64,000 nucleotides of DNA. It comes from Methyloceanibacter caenitepidi. Lineage in GTDB: Bacteria; Pseudomonadota; Alphaproteobacteria; Rhizobiales; Methyloligellaceae. The notes beneath the pieces were generated by a model, which did no database searches, was not told the DNA's origin, and worked only from the letters and a program-made list of their open reading frames with translations. The DNA lies in NCBI RefSeq assembly GCF_000828475.1, contig NZ_AP014648.1:434001-498000 (forward strand). The letters are read 5' to 3'. Numbering within the stretch: the stretch's first letter is position 1; each line of letters starts with the position of its first letter. Positions 1-8,314 of the stretch are shown here, one piece after another. The position numbers and the translations under genes are program-made.

Positions 1-171
1 GCCACCGTACTGGTCTCCAACGAAGTCGGAATGGGGCTGGTGCCCGAAACACCGCTCGGGCGCGCGTTCCGCGATGCGCAAGGGCGGCTCAATCAGCGTA
101 TCGCCGCCATCGCCAGCCGGGTGATTTTCGTGGTCGCGGGGCAGCCTCTCATCGTGAAAGGAAGCACATGA
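1..171 (+). CDS. cobP: Adenosylcobinamide kinase / guanylyltransferase (CobP/CobU), C-terminal part
   Basis: The window opens inside this gene; only the last 56 codons are present, reading in frame from base 1 to a TGA at 169-171. The fragment contains [21 protein letters not shown], which matches the conserved C-terminal segment of the bifunctional kinase/guanylyltransferase that phosphorylates adenosylcobinamide and attaches GMP in cobalamin nucleotide loop assembly. Its stop overlaps the ATG of the next gene (ATGA at 168-171), so the two are translationally coupled in one cobalamin operon. The P-loop and catalytic N-terminal half lie outside the window. Confidence 0.85.
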   Translation, partial: ATVLVSNEVGMGLVPETPLGRAFRDAQGRLNQRIAAIASRVIFVVAGQPLIVKGST

Positions 172-785
172 CCAAATCGGTCGAAGAGAAAGACCTCGAG
201 CGCCATCGCGCCAAGATGGCGAAACGCAAAGAGCTGCAAGATGCCGAGGTCGCCGAGAAGACCGTCGAGAAGGGGCTCCTGATCGTCCACACGGGAACGG
301 GCAAGGGCAAGTCGACGGCGGCTTTCGGTCTTGCCTTGCGCATGATCGGCCGCGGCAAGCGCGTGGGGATCGTGCAGTTCGTCAAGGGCGCGTGGCATAC
401 GGCGGAGCGTGACGCCTTGGAGCGATTCGGCGATCAGGTTGCTTGGTATTCCATGGGCGAAGGCTTCACCTGGGAGACCCAGGATCTGGAACGCGACATC
501 GCCGCGGCGGAGCGTGCCTGGGCCAAGGCGGTCGAGTTGATGGACGATCCCAGCTTCAGCCTTGTCATTCTCGACGAACTGAACATCGCGCTGCGCTACG
601 ACTATCTGCCTTTCGAAGAGGTCGTGGCCACGCTGAAGGCGCGGCGCCCGGACCTCCATGTGATCGTGACCGGACGCAACGCCAAGCCGGCGCTGATCGA
701 CGCGGCGGATCTCGTCACCGACATGACGCTCGTGAAGCACCATTTCGCCGCCGGGGTGAAGGCGCAAGCCGGCATCGAATTCTAG
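168..785 (+). CDS. cobO: Cob(I)yrinic acid a,c-diamide adenosyltransferase CobO
   Basis: A 205-residue protein of the CobO/CobA/BtuR family, which transfers the 5'-deoxyadenosyl group of ATP to the cobalt of corrinoids. The P-loop [16 protein letters not shown] begins near residue 43, and the family motifs VQFVKGAW (about 67-74) and [12 protein letters not shown] (about 128-139) follow. The first 40 residues form a charged helical extension that is usual for CobO. The length fits the family. The gene starts inside the stop of cobP and ends two bases before cobQ, so it sits in a tight cobalamin operon. The window shows no regulatory signal for this operon, whose promoter lies upstream. Confidence 0.95.
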   Translation: MTKSVEEKDLERHRAKMAKRKELQDAEVAEKTVEKGLLIVHTGTGKGKSTAAFGLALRMIGRGKRVGIVQFVKGAWHTAERDALERFGDQVAWYSMGEGFTWETQDLERDIAAAERAWAKAVELMDDPSFSLVILDELNIALRYDYLPFEEVVATLKARRPDLHVIVTGRNAKPALIDAADLVTDMTLVKHHFAAGVKAQAGIEF

Positions 786-787
786 CG

Positions 788-2248
788 ATGACCGCCCGCG
801 CGCTCATGTTTCAGGGCACGGGCTCCGATGTGGGTAAGTCCCTGATCGTGGCCGGGCTGGCGCGCGCGCTCGTGTCCCGTGGACTGAAGGTCTTGCCCTT
901 CAAGCCGCAAAACATGTCGAACAATGCGGCGGTCACCATCGATGGAGGTGAGATCGGGCGCGCACAGGCTCTGCAGGCGCGGGCGGCGCGCGAAACGCCA
1001 AGCGTTCACATGAATCCGGTTTTGCTCAAGCCGCAGAGCGAAGTCGGGGCGCAGATCATCGTGCGCGGCCAGGTTTACGGAAAGGCCAAGGCCGCGGACT
1101 ACCAGGCGCTGAAGCCCGAGCTGATGGACGCGGTGCAGGATAGCTTCGCCCTTCTCAAGGACGAGGCGGACATCGTTCTAGTCGAAGGGGCAGGCAGCGC
1201 CTCTGAAGTCAATCTTCGCGCGAATGACATCGCCAATATGGGCTTTGCACGCGAAGCCGACGTGCCCGTCGTGCTCATCGGCGATATCGACCGCGGAGGT
1301 GTCATCGCCAGCCTCGTGGGCACAAAGGCGGTGCTCGACCCCGACGATGCCGCGATGATCCGCGGATTCCTCGTCAACAAATTCAGGGGCGATCCGTCGT
1401 TGTTCGCGGACGGCATGGTGCGCATCGCGAGAGAGACGGGCTGGGAACCGCTCGGCCTGATCCCGTTCTTCGCGGACGCAAGAGCCCTGCCTGCCGAGGA
1501 CGCGCTGGCCCTCGAGCAGCAGCAGGCCGCAAAGACCGACGCGTTGCTGAAGGTCGCCGTGCCGCTGTTGCCTCATATCTCGAATTTCGACGACCTCGAT
1601 CCGTTCGCCGCCGAGCCGGCCGTCGAAGTCGTCCGTATACGTCCTGGTGAGGCGCTGCCGGGGGACGCGCAACTCGTCATCCTGCCGGGCTCGAAAGCGA
1701 CGCTGTCCGACTTGCGCGTACTGCGTGACGCCGGTTTCGACATCGATATCGAGGCGCATTTGCGCCGGGGCGGATCGGTGCTCGGCCTGTGCGGCGGCTA
1801 TCAGATGCTTGGGCGTGTGTTGCGCGACCCGGACGGCATCGAAGGGCCTCCCGGAGAGGCCGAGGGTCTCGGTCTACTCGATGTGGAGACCACGTTGTCG
1901 GACGAGAAGCGTCTCGAGCCGGCGTCCGGCCACACCTTCGACGGTGTCCCGTTCGAGGGCTACGAAATGCATATGGGACGCACGAAAGGGCCCGATTGCG
2001 CACGGGCGTTCGCACGGCTCGACACGGGCTTCCAGGACGGCGCGATCTCGGCGGACCGTCAGGTTTACGGCACCTACGTGCACGGGCTGTTCGCGGACGA
2101 CCGCCAGCGCGCCGCATGGCTAGCGCGGTTCTCCGCTGGCCCGTCGCAGATTCGCTACGAGGAACAAGTCGACGCCGTGCTGGACGATCTAGCCGCTCAT
2201 TTGGAGGACCATGTCGACATCGACCGCCTACTCACCTTGTCGCGTTGA
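788..2248 (+). CDS. cobQ: Cobyric acid synthase CobQ
   Basis: A 486-residue glutamine amidotransferase that amidates four peripheral carboxylates of adenosylcobyrinic a,c-diamide. The N-terminal dethiobiotin-synthetase-like domain starts [18 protein letters not shown], with the nucleotide-binding loop GTGSDVGKS, followed by [11 protein letters not shown]. The C-terminal class I amidotransferase domain has the nucleophile cysteine in [10 protein letters not shown] and a histidine in YVHGLF. The ATG at 788 was chosen because it gives the family N-terminus and lies two bases after the cobO stop; the open frame upstream is a shadow of cobO. The 3' end overlaps the convergent cbiB gene by 17 bases. 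Confidence 0.95.
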   Translation: MTARALMFQGTGSDVGKSLIVAGLARALVSRGLKVLPFKPQNMSNNAAVTIDGGEIGRAQALQARAARETPSVHMNPVLLKPQSEVGAQIIVRGQVYGKAKAADYQALKPELMDAVQDSFALLKDEADIVLVEGAGSASEVNLRANDIANMGFAREADVPVVLIGDIDRGGVIASLVGTKAVLDPDDAAMIRGFLVNKFRGDPSLFADGMVRIARETGWEPLGLIPFFADARALPAEDALALEQQQAAKTDALLKVAVPLLPHISNFDDLDPFAAEPAVEVVRIRPGEALPGDAQLVILPGSKATLSDLRVLRDAGFDIDIEAHLRRGGSVLGLCGGYQMLGRVLRDPDGIEGPPGEAEGLGLLDVETTLSDEKRLEPASGHTFDGVPFEGYEMHMGRTKGPDCARAFARLDTGFQDGAISADRQVYGTYVHGLFADDRQRAAWLARFSAGPSQIRYEEQVDAVLDDLAAHLEDHVDIDRLLTLSR

Positions 2249-3209
2249 AGATCATGCCGAGCACGGCCGCGATCGCCACAAGCGCGATCAAGACTGCGTC
2301 GGCGCGCGCGTACAGGCGAAGCGCGGCGCGAATGTCTTGGGCGGTTGCGGTGCGCCGGCCGTCGCCGAGCCAAGGGCCGTCCGTATGCGATCCGGCGTAA
2401 GTGCGCGGTCCACCCAGCACCACGCCGAGGGCCCCTGCCATGGCCGCCTCCGGGTACCCGGCATTCGGGGAGGCGTGCTTGGCCGCATCGCGCCGCATTG
2501 CCGTCCACGCGCGCCCGGGAGATGCCTCTTTCGTGAGGGCCGCCGCGGCGACGAGCAACAGGCCGGACAGGCGGGCGCCCGGCAGGTTAACGGCGTCGTC
2601 GAGCTTGGCGGATGCGCGTCCGAAATCCTCGTATCGTTCGGAGCGATGACCGATCATGCTGTCGGCCGTGTTGATGGCTTTGTAGAGCGCTCCGCCCGTG
2701 AGCCCGGTAAGCCCCAGCCAAATCACGGGCGACACGACGCCGTCGGAGAAATTCTCGGCGAGACTCTCGATGGCCGCGCGCGCGATGCCGGCTTCATCGA
2801 GTTCAGTTGTATCGCGGCCGACGATTTGCGCGACGGCGTCACGCGCGTCCCTCAACGAGCCATTCTCCAGAGCCTCCGCAACCGCTGCCACGTGGCTGTA
2901 AAGGCTCCGTTGCGCGATCAAAGTGCTTGCGGCGAGGGCGGCGAAAAACAGTCCGTAAGGCAACAGGAGCAGTGCGGTCTCGAGAAGAAGCGCGCAGGCG
3001 CCGACAATGAGCAGCAGGAGCACGAGTGCCATGAGGCCCGCACGCCGCCGCCGCTCGCCACCCGCCGCGGAGTCGTTGAGCCGCCTATCCAACCACCCGA
3101 TCAAACGGCCCATCCAGGTCACGGGATGACCGATATGTGCCGTGAGCCAAGCCGGATAGCCGACGGCAAGCTCGACGAGCATCGCAAGAAGCGCTAGCGG
3201 TGCTGCCAT
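2232..3209 (-). CDS. cbiB: Adenosylcobinamide-phosphate synthase CbiB (CobD of aerobic nomenclature)
   Basis: A 325-residue integral membrane protein of the CbiB family, which attaches the aminopropanol (phosphate) arm to adenosylcobyric acid. Family signatures are [23 protein letters not shown] near the N-terminus, [17 protein letters not shown] and [18 protein letters not shown] in the middle, and [11 protein letters not shown]. Several hydrophobic segments are visible. The start at 3209 gives the expected N-terminus ([19 protein letters not shown]). Its start codon overlaps that of cobC on the opposite strand (CATG at 3207-3210), so the two genes diverge with no space between them. The next enzyme needed, the threonine-phosphate decarboxylase, is that divergent neighbour. 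Confidence 0.93.
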   Translation of the reverse strand: MAAPLALLAMLVELAVGYPAWLTAHIGHPVTWMGRLIGWLDRRLNDSAAGGERRRRAGLMALVLLLLIVGACALLLETALLLLPYGLFFAALAASTLIAQRSLYSHVAAVAEALENGSLRDARDAVAQIVGRDTTELDEAGIARAAIESLAENFSDGVVSPVIWLGLTGLTGGALYKAINTADSMIGHRSERYEDFGRASAKLDDAVNLPGARLSGLLLVAAAALTKEASPGRAWTAMRRDAAKHASPNAGYPEAAMAGALGVVLGGPRTYAGSHTDGPWLGDGRRTATAQDIRAALRLYARADAVLIALVAIAAVLGMIFNATR

Positions 3210-4269
3210 GACGTCACCCGATCCATACCCACTCAAGAGCCTCGCGGCCGCATACGCCGCGGACGAAACGCACGCCCCATTTGTGCACGGCGGCGACCGC
3301 GGCGCGGCGCGCGCGCAATTTCCCAACGCGCCCCAGCCAATCGTCGACCTGTCGACCGGCGTCAACCCTCATCCCTATCCTATCGCCGATTGTACCGCCG
3401 ACGATTTTGCCCATCTTCCAGATCCGGGCGCGCTCGCACGTCTCTTGGATCCGGCCGCGGCCGTCTACGGCGCACCGTCGACACAAAACGTGGTGGCCGC
3501 GCCGGGAAGCCAGATCTTGATGGCGCTGATTGCCGATCTCTTGCCGCAAGGGCCGGCCGCGATTTTGGGGCCAACCTATGCGGAACATGCGCGCATTGCG
3601 GCGCTGGCCGGGCACACGGTGGTAACGGTCCAGACTCTGGCCGAACTCGAAGAGTCGACTTTGGCTGTCGTGGTCAATCCCAACAATCCGGACGGACGCG
3701 TGACGTCGCGGGATGATCTCTTGAGACTGGCCGACAGGCAGAGCGTCAACGGCGGCATTCTCGTCGTGGACGAGGCCTTCATGGATGTCGGTCCCAATGG
3801 CGCCAGTGTTGCGGATCAGGTGGAGCAAGCCCCCATTGCCGTCTTGCGCTCGTTCGGCAAGTTCTTCGGCCTTGCGGGTTTGCGTCTCAGTTTTGCGCTG
3901 ACGAACCGAGCGCTTGCGAGACAGCTTCGCGCGCGGCTCGGCCCGTGGCCGGTTTCCGGGCCGGCGCTTTCCATCGGCGCCGCCGCGTTCGCCGACAAGG
4001 CTTGGATCGACAGCACACGAACGACGCTGAGAGCCGCGTCGGAGCGGCTGGAGATGTTGCTTCGCTCGGCCGGTCTGACGCCGCTGGGGCGCACGGATCT
4101 CTTCTGCCTCGTGAGCAGTCCGCGTGCGCAGGCGATTTTCACGGCGCTGGGCGAGGCAGGCATCTTCGTGCGACGGTTCGATGAGAACCCGCAAGCTTTG
4201 CGATTCGGTCTTCCGGGAAACGAAGTAGAGTGGCAGCGCCTGAGCGGCGCGCTCAAATCCCCGTCCTAA
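3208..4269 (+). CDS. cobC: Threonine-phosphate decarboxylase CobC
   Basis: A 353-residue PLP-dependent class I/II aminotransferase-fold protein. It begins with the CobC signature FVHGGDRGAARAQFP...DLSTGVNPHPYP and carries NPNNPDGR (about residues 153-160), VVDEAFMDVGP and the PLP-lysine region RSFGKFFGLAGLRL (lysine near residue 215). The family makes (R)-1-aminopropan-2-ol phosphate, the substrate CbiB joins to cobyric acid. The ATG at 3208 overlaps the cbiB start codon; a GTG in the FVHGG segment is a possible later start, which would remove the unusual overlap. Length is as expected. Confidence 0.92.
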   Translation: MTSPDPYPLKSLAAAYAADETHAPFVHGGDRGAARAQFPNAPQPIVDLSTGVNPHPYPIADCTADDFAHLPDPGALARLLDPAAAVYGAPSTQNVVAAPGSQILMALIADLLPQGPAAILGPTYAEHARIAALAGHTVVTVQTLAELEESTLAVVVNPNNPDGRVTSRDDLLRLADRQSVNGGILVVDEAFMDVGPNGASVADQVEQAPIAVLRSFGKFFGLAGLRLSFALTNRALARQLRARLGPWPVSGPALSIGAAAFADKAWIDSTRTTLRAASERLEMLLRSAGLTPLGRTDLFCLVSSPRAQAIFTALGEAGIFVRRFDENPQALRFGLPGNEVEWQRLSGALKSPS

Positions 4270-4290
4270 GACGTCTTCCGCGAGTGCGCC

Positions 4291-4512
4291 CTAGTGGGCC
4301 CAGCGGCGGTTATAGTGCTCGGCGAGTTCTATGCTGCCCTGCGCTTCTTCCGGCAGGAGCCTTGCGATCACACCCATGGCGAGTTCGACGGACACTTCGC
4401 TGCCGCCGCACTCTTTGAGTTGATCCCGAAGCCAGCCATAGACTTCCTCGTCGCCCGATTTCAGCCCTACGGCGATTTCCTCGAGCATTTGCACCAACGA
4501 TTCGGCTGCCAT
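4291..4512 (-). CDS. Small conserved-looking acidic protein of unknown function
   Basis: A 73-residue acidic, probably helical protein (MAAESLVQMLEEIAVGLK...) with no signal peptide or membrane segment. I do not recognise the family. The start at 4512 is preferred to the ATG at 4548 because GGAGGA lies about five bases upstream of it. It is convergent with cobC, with only 21 bases between the stops. Codon use looks like that of the neighbours, which supports a real gene. Function unknown. Confidence 0.6.
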   Translation of the reverse strand: MAAESLVQMLEEIAVGLKSGDEEVYGWLRDQLKECGGSEVSVELAMGVIARLLPEEAQGSIELAEHYNRRWAH

Positions 4513-4661
4513 CGCGTCCTCCGATCGAACGAAGCCCAAGGAAACCATGGGCTTACGGCTTGGTTAAAGCGTTCCTGGTGCGATTCTTCCCCGAACTGAT
4601 CATACCCCAATGGTGCGTCTGCGAAGTTGCGGATGGGCCACAGTCGGCTGTTTTCTCCCCC

Positions 4662-5483
4662 CTAGTGGGCGGGCCCCAGCGTGTAGGCCGGCATCTGCTG
4701 GTCCGCTTCGGTCGTTCCGGTGAACGGGATCGGCTTGACCGATGCCGTCGAAACCGGGGCCGTGTCGTCGGCAGCTGCGAACAGGCCTTGCTTGGGCTGC
4801 GGCCGGCAGTAGTGGCCGCCACCCTTCGATACGTTGGTGATGAGCAGGTCCACGTGGAAATGGTTGTAGTGGGCCCGGTCGCTGCCGGGACCTAGAACCG
4901 TGAAGAACTCTCGGCAAGCGCCCGCGAAAGCTTCGCGCAGGAACGCTTTCTCGGCGGCCGTGCCGCGCCACCAGCCTTTGACGACCGTGATGGTGCGGCC
5001 GTCCGCGAGCGTGAATCCGGCGATATCCAAGGCGTTTCCGAAGGCGTGCTCGGACAGTTTGCCGGTCGATTTGCTGTTGCGGCCGCGGCAGCTATAGGCG
5101 GAGATCTGCTTGATTTCGACGACCGGTTGCCGGAACTGGCGCATGGCCGCCCGCTGCACCGAATTGTTGAGCCAGCGGTCGAGCGCCGCCGTCATGGGGC
5201 AGCCCATGGTCGCAGTCGGCGCGACGCGGACTCGGCCGCCGAGCGCCGCCGAGACCCGCAGCGGCGCCAAAATGCCGCATGCGCTGCGGCCACGGATCGA
5301 AGAGACCTGCGTCACATAGGAAGACGCACGCACTTGGCCCGAGGCCATGCACTGTGCCTCGGCACGGTCGCGCCATTCCGCGCGCGTGTCGTTCGGAATA
5401 CCGCCGCCACCGCATGAACTGAGAAAGACAGCCGCTGCCAGTGCGGCGGCCGGATACGCAATACGAGCCCCCAACATGGCCAC
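4662..5483 (-). CDS. Extensin-like C-terminal family lipoprotein, M15-peptidase-like
   Basis: A 273-residue protein with an N-terminal lipoprotein signal (hydrophobic stretch then LSSC, acceptor cysteine 24). The rest matches the bacterial extensin-like C-terminal domain: paired cysteines, a MGCPMTAALDRWL segment, then KLSEHAFGNALDIAGF (His146, Asp153) and HYNHFHVDL (His208/His210). The last two resemble the zinc-binding SxHxxGxAxD and HxH motifs of M15 peptidoglycan peptidases, so a cell-envelope hydrolase role is plausible but inferred. A start two codons later (MLGAR) is equally possible. It is followed about 90 bases on by the leftward LigD-like gene's 3' end, and has no obvious functional link to its neighbours. 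Confidence 0.85.
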   Translation of the reverse strand: MAMLGARIAYPAAALAAAVFLSSCGGGGIPNDTRAEWRDRAEAQCMASGQVRASSYVTQVSSIRGRSACGILAPLRVSAALGGRVRVAPTATMGCPMTAALDRWLNNSVQRAAMRQFRQPVVEIKQISAYSCRGRNSKSTGKLSEHAFGNALDIAGFTLADGRTITVVKGWWRGTAAEKAFLREAFAGACREFFTVLGPGSDRAHYNHFHVDLLITNVSKGGGHYCRPQPKQGLFAAADDTAPVSTASVKPIPFTGTTEADQQMPAYTLGPAH

Positions 5484-5574
5484 GACTTTGGGGCCAAGGT
5501 CGTGAAGAATTCTTCAATGCGGTGGTCCCGACTGACCCGGGGGGCCGGTCTTCAGAACCGGCGGAATTCAGCCG

Positions 5575-6501
5575 TTAATCGAGGCCGAGCGCCTTGCGGG
5601 CGCGGGCCGTTATGGACTGTCTCGTGGTGAAATAGCCCTCCCAAGGATCCGTCTTCAGCTGGGACAGGCGGCGAGGCAGCGACTTGACCGAATACGGCGC
5701 CCCGCTCTTGAGGCCCGCCAACTCGTCCCAGCGCAAGGGCGTGGCAACTGGCGCACCGGACTTGGCGCGCGGAGAATAGTTGCAGATCGCCGAACTGCCC
5801 CTGCCGTTGCGCAAATAGTCGATGAAGATCTTGCCGGTGCGGGTCCGCTTGAGCGGATTGGCCGTATAGCGATCCGGCACCTCGGCCACGAGGGCGTCGG
5901 CGACCGCGCGCGCAAATGCCTTCACCGCCGGCCAATCGGCCTTGGGGGTCAGCGGCGCGACGACATGCACGCCTTTGCCGCCCGTGGCCTTGAGGAAGCT
6001 CGTCAGGCCGAGCTCGGCGAGATAATCGCGGACGTGCCTGGCAGCGTCCCTCAGCACCTCAAATCCCAGGTCCTCGTCCGGGTCGAGATCGAAGACGAGC
6101 CGGTCCGGCATTTCGAGCTTGTCGACGGTGACACCCCAATCGTGAATCTCCAGCGTTCCGATTTGCGTCAGCGCAAACAGTCCATTCTCGTCGGCGATAT
6201 AGAGATACGGTTGGTCGGACTCGCCGCCCGGAACGTCCACCTGCTTGATCGCATCGGACATGCCCTTCGTTGCGTGCCGCTGAAAGAAGCGAGGGCCGCC
6301 GAGGCCCGCAGGACAGCGCACGAGGCTGATGGGCCGATTGGCGGCGTAAGGGAGCATGGCCTGTGCGATCCGGGCATCGTATTCGGCGAGATCGCGCTTG
6401 GTCAGCGGAACGGAAGGATAAAGGACCTTGTCTGGACTGGTGAGCGTGATGGCGCCGAATGTGTCTCGGTCGGACTTCTGTGCCGCGCTGTCGGCTGACA
6501 T
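5575..6501 (-). CDS. Stand-alone LigD-type DNA polymerase/primase domain protein
   Basis: A 308-residue protein matching only the polymerase (archaeo-eukaryotic primase-like) domain of LigD, the bacterial non-homologous end-joining enzyme. Visible motifs are TSPDKVLYP at the N-terminus, the metal-binding RLVFDLDPDE (about residues 134-143) and SFLKATGGKGVHVVAPL, plus FIDYLRNGRGSSAICNYSPR. There is no phosphoesterase or ligase domain and no Ku gene in the window, so its DNA-repair partners must be elsewhere if they exist. ATG at 6501 gives a natural N-terminus. A short hairpin without a T-run lies just downstream (5544-5562). Confidence 0.92.
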   Translation of the reverse strand: MSADSAAQKSDRDTFGAITLTSPDKVLYPSVPLTKRDLAEYDARIAQAMLPYAANRPISLVRCPAGLGGPRFFQRHATKGMSDAIKQVDVPGGESDQPYLYIADENGLFALTQIGTLEIHDWGVTVDKLEMPDRLVFDLDPDEDLGFEVLRDAARHVRDYLAELGLTSFLKATGGKGVHVVAPLTPKADWPAVKAFARAVADALVAEVPDRYTANPLKRTRTGKIFIDYLRNGRGSSAICNYSPRAKSGAPVATPLRWDELAGLKSGAPYSVKSLPRRLSQLKTDPWEGYFTTRQSITARARKALGLD

Positions 6502-6718
6502 ATCGGGCCCTCGCCTCCTACCGGTCTCGCCGTTTCGGATCTTGGCGTCCGCGCCAGTTCGATGCCGACAATGCCATGTATCCGGCCGGTTCCGAAGCGA
6601 AGTTGTACCGATTGCCAGCAGCCTTGGCTTGCGCCAGGGCGCATTCGGTGGTTGCTTGCCGCCCGATTGGCGGACTTACGGACGAGCGGGGAACGACGCA
6701 GTGAGCGGGCAACAATAA

Positions 6719-7612
6719 ATGGCAGAGATGGACTCGGCTAAGGGAACACGGGCGCCATTGAAGCCGGTCGCCGTGATCACCGGGGCGACGCGGGGGATCG
6801 GCCGCGCTCTGGCCGAGGAGTTCGCGAAGAACAGCCATGCAGTCCTTCTTGTCGGGCGCAACGAAACGGCCCTCGCCGAGCTCGCCCAGCAGATCGCTGC
6901 CACCTACAATGTCGGGGCCTATTCCGTTGCGTGCGACCTCGCGACGCCGGAAGGGTGCGACAAGGTCGAAGACGCCCTTCAAGCGAATGGCCTCTATTGC
7001 GAGTCGCTTGTGAACAACGCAGCCATGATGACTGCGGGCCACTTCCAAGATCAGGACCGGGATACGCTGCTCAAGACGATCGATCTCAATCTGCGTTCGG
7101 TATTGGACCTCACGCGTCGGTTCCTGCCCGACATGATCGCGCGCGGCGCCGGCGGCGTGCTGAACGTCTCCTCGGTCGAAGGGTTCATGCCGGTGCCGTA
7201 TCAAGCAACCTACGCGGCCACGAAAGCGGCCATGATCTCTTGGAGCCGGGCGCTTGCCTACGAAGTTATGGGAACGGGTGTGCGGGTTTGCATGGTCGCG
7301 CCGGGCGTGATCGAAACAGACATTCACGCAACCGGCGGCGCGGAGAACTCCTACTACGCCCTCTACCTGCCGAAGATGACGCCGGAACGCTTGTCCGAAG
7401 CGGCCTACCGGCGCTTCAAGCACGGCAATTGGATCATCATCGAAGGCTGGTTGAACCGCGCCTTCGTCACGCTCGCCCGCTTTGTGCCGGGCTACTTCCT
7501 CATCCCCACGTCCGGGTGGTTCTTCCGCGTCCGTGACGAGAACGGCACCGCGGCGGAAGCCAAGCCGCTGCCGCATCCGGACGACGACACGCCGAAGCAC
7601 GATAAAACCTGA
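6719..7612 (+). CDS. Short-chain dehydrogenase/reductase (SDR) family oxidoreductase
   Basis: A 297-residue classical SDR. The Rossmann glycine motif TGATRGIG is at residues 21-28, the structural motif NNAA near 99-102, and the catalytic serine (151/152) and Y165-x3-K169 are all present, so an active NAD(P)-dependent oxidoreductase is expected. The C-terminus extends past the core with a hydrophobic stretch (LARFVPGYFLIPTSGWFF) and an acidic tail, which may touch a membrane. The substrate cannot be told from the sequence. The 217 bases upstream contain no gene. It is convergent with the response regulator gene of the methanol locus, 48 bases away, and need not be part of it. Confidence 0.88.
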   Translation: MAEMDSAKGTRAPLKPVAVITGATRGIGRALAEEFAKNSHAVLLVGRNETALAELAQQIAATYNVGAYSVACDLATPEGCDKVEDALQANGLYCESLVNNAAMMTAGHFQDQDRDTLLKTIDLNLRSVLDLTRRFLPDMIARGAGGVLNVSSVEGFMPVPYQATYAATKAAMISWSRALAYEVMGTGVRVCMVAPGVIETDIHATGGAENSYYALYLPKMTPERLSEAAYRRFKHGNWIIIEGWLNRAFVTLARFVPGYFLIPTSGWFFRVRDENGTAAEAKPLPHPDDDTPKHDKT

Positions 7613-7660
7613 CGCAAGCCGTGTTCGCGCAACCGGGGCGACGGTGTCTTCTGGATCCCG

Positions 7661-8314
7661 CTACTGCTTCAAGCTTCGCCCGGGGACGGACGGCAGATTC
7701 TCGATCGCGAGCCGCATAAGCTCGGGCAGTGATTGCACCCGCAGTTTGGATTTCAGCTGACTGCAGGTATTGGCGATCGTCTTGTAGCTCACATGCAGGT
7801 CCGAGGCGATTTGAGCGTAGGACTTGCCTTCCGCCAGAAGCGACAGGATTTGCAGTTCCCGCTCGGTGATAGCGTGCAAGGGGTTCTTGGTGTGCCCGCG
7901 AGCTTCCATGAACGCGATGTTGGACGCGAGCTCGTGGCTCAAATACGGCACGCCGTTGCGGATCGCGTCGAAGGCTTTGACGATCTCGTCACCGGACGTG
8001 TCCTTCAGGATGTAGCCGTTGGCGCCGAGCTTCAGCGCCTGGGACACGATGAACGGATCGCTATGCATGCTGAAGACAAGGACAGGCGTGCGGCTGTCGT
8101 GCAGCCGCAGGCGACGGATGAAGGACAGCCCGCCAAGCGCGCCCGTGCGCATCGCTAAGTCCACGATGATCACGTCCGGTTTCTTGCTGCGGTAGAGCTG
8201 GAACCCTTCCGCGAGACTTTCCGTCTGCACGATCTTTTTCGCGCCCGCGAACTTGAGGAGCTGCTTGCAGCCCTCCAGCACGATGGGATGGTCGTCGATT
8301 ACGAGAACCTGCAT
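7661..8314 (-). CDS. LuxR/NarL-type response regulator, MoxX/MxaB-like
   Basis: A 217-residue two-domain regulator. The receiver domain has the acidic pair DD (7-8), phospho-acceptor Asp52 in IIVDLAMRTG and the conserved lysine in ILKDTSGDE. The C-terminal LuxR-type helix-turn-helix is at about 145-205 (ITERELQILSLLAEGKSYAQIASDLHVSYKTIANTC). It lies directly after the sensor kinase gene (stop and start adjacent at 8314/8315), so the pair is a two-component system. Being divergent from mxaF, it is placed like the MoxYX pair that controls methanol dehydrogenase in Paracoccus; that role is inferred. A close paralogue lies at 24619-25341. Confidence 0.9.
   Translation of the reverse strand: MQVLVIDDHPIVLEGCKQLLKFAGAKKIVQTESLAEGFQLYRSKKPDVIIVDLAMRTGALGGLSFIRRLRLHDSRTPVLVFSMHSDPFIVSQALKLGANGYILKDTSGDEIVKAFDAIRNGVPYLSHELASNIAFMEARGHTKNPLHAITERELQILSLLAEGKSYAQIASDLHVSYKTIANTCSQLKSKLRVQSLPELMRLAIENLPSVPGRSLKQ

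Noticed and set aside
443..787. Upstream extension of cobQ
   Set aside because: It overlaps cobO in another frame; the CobQ family N-terminus begins at 788.
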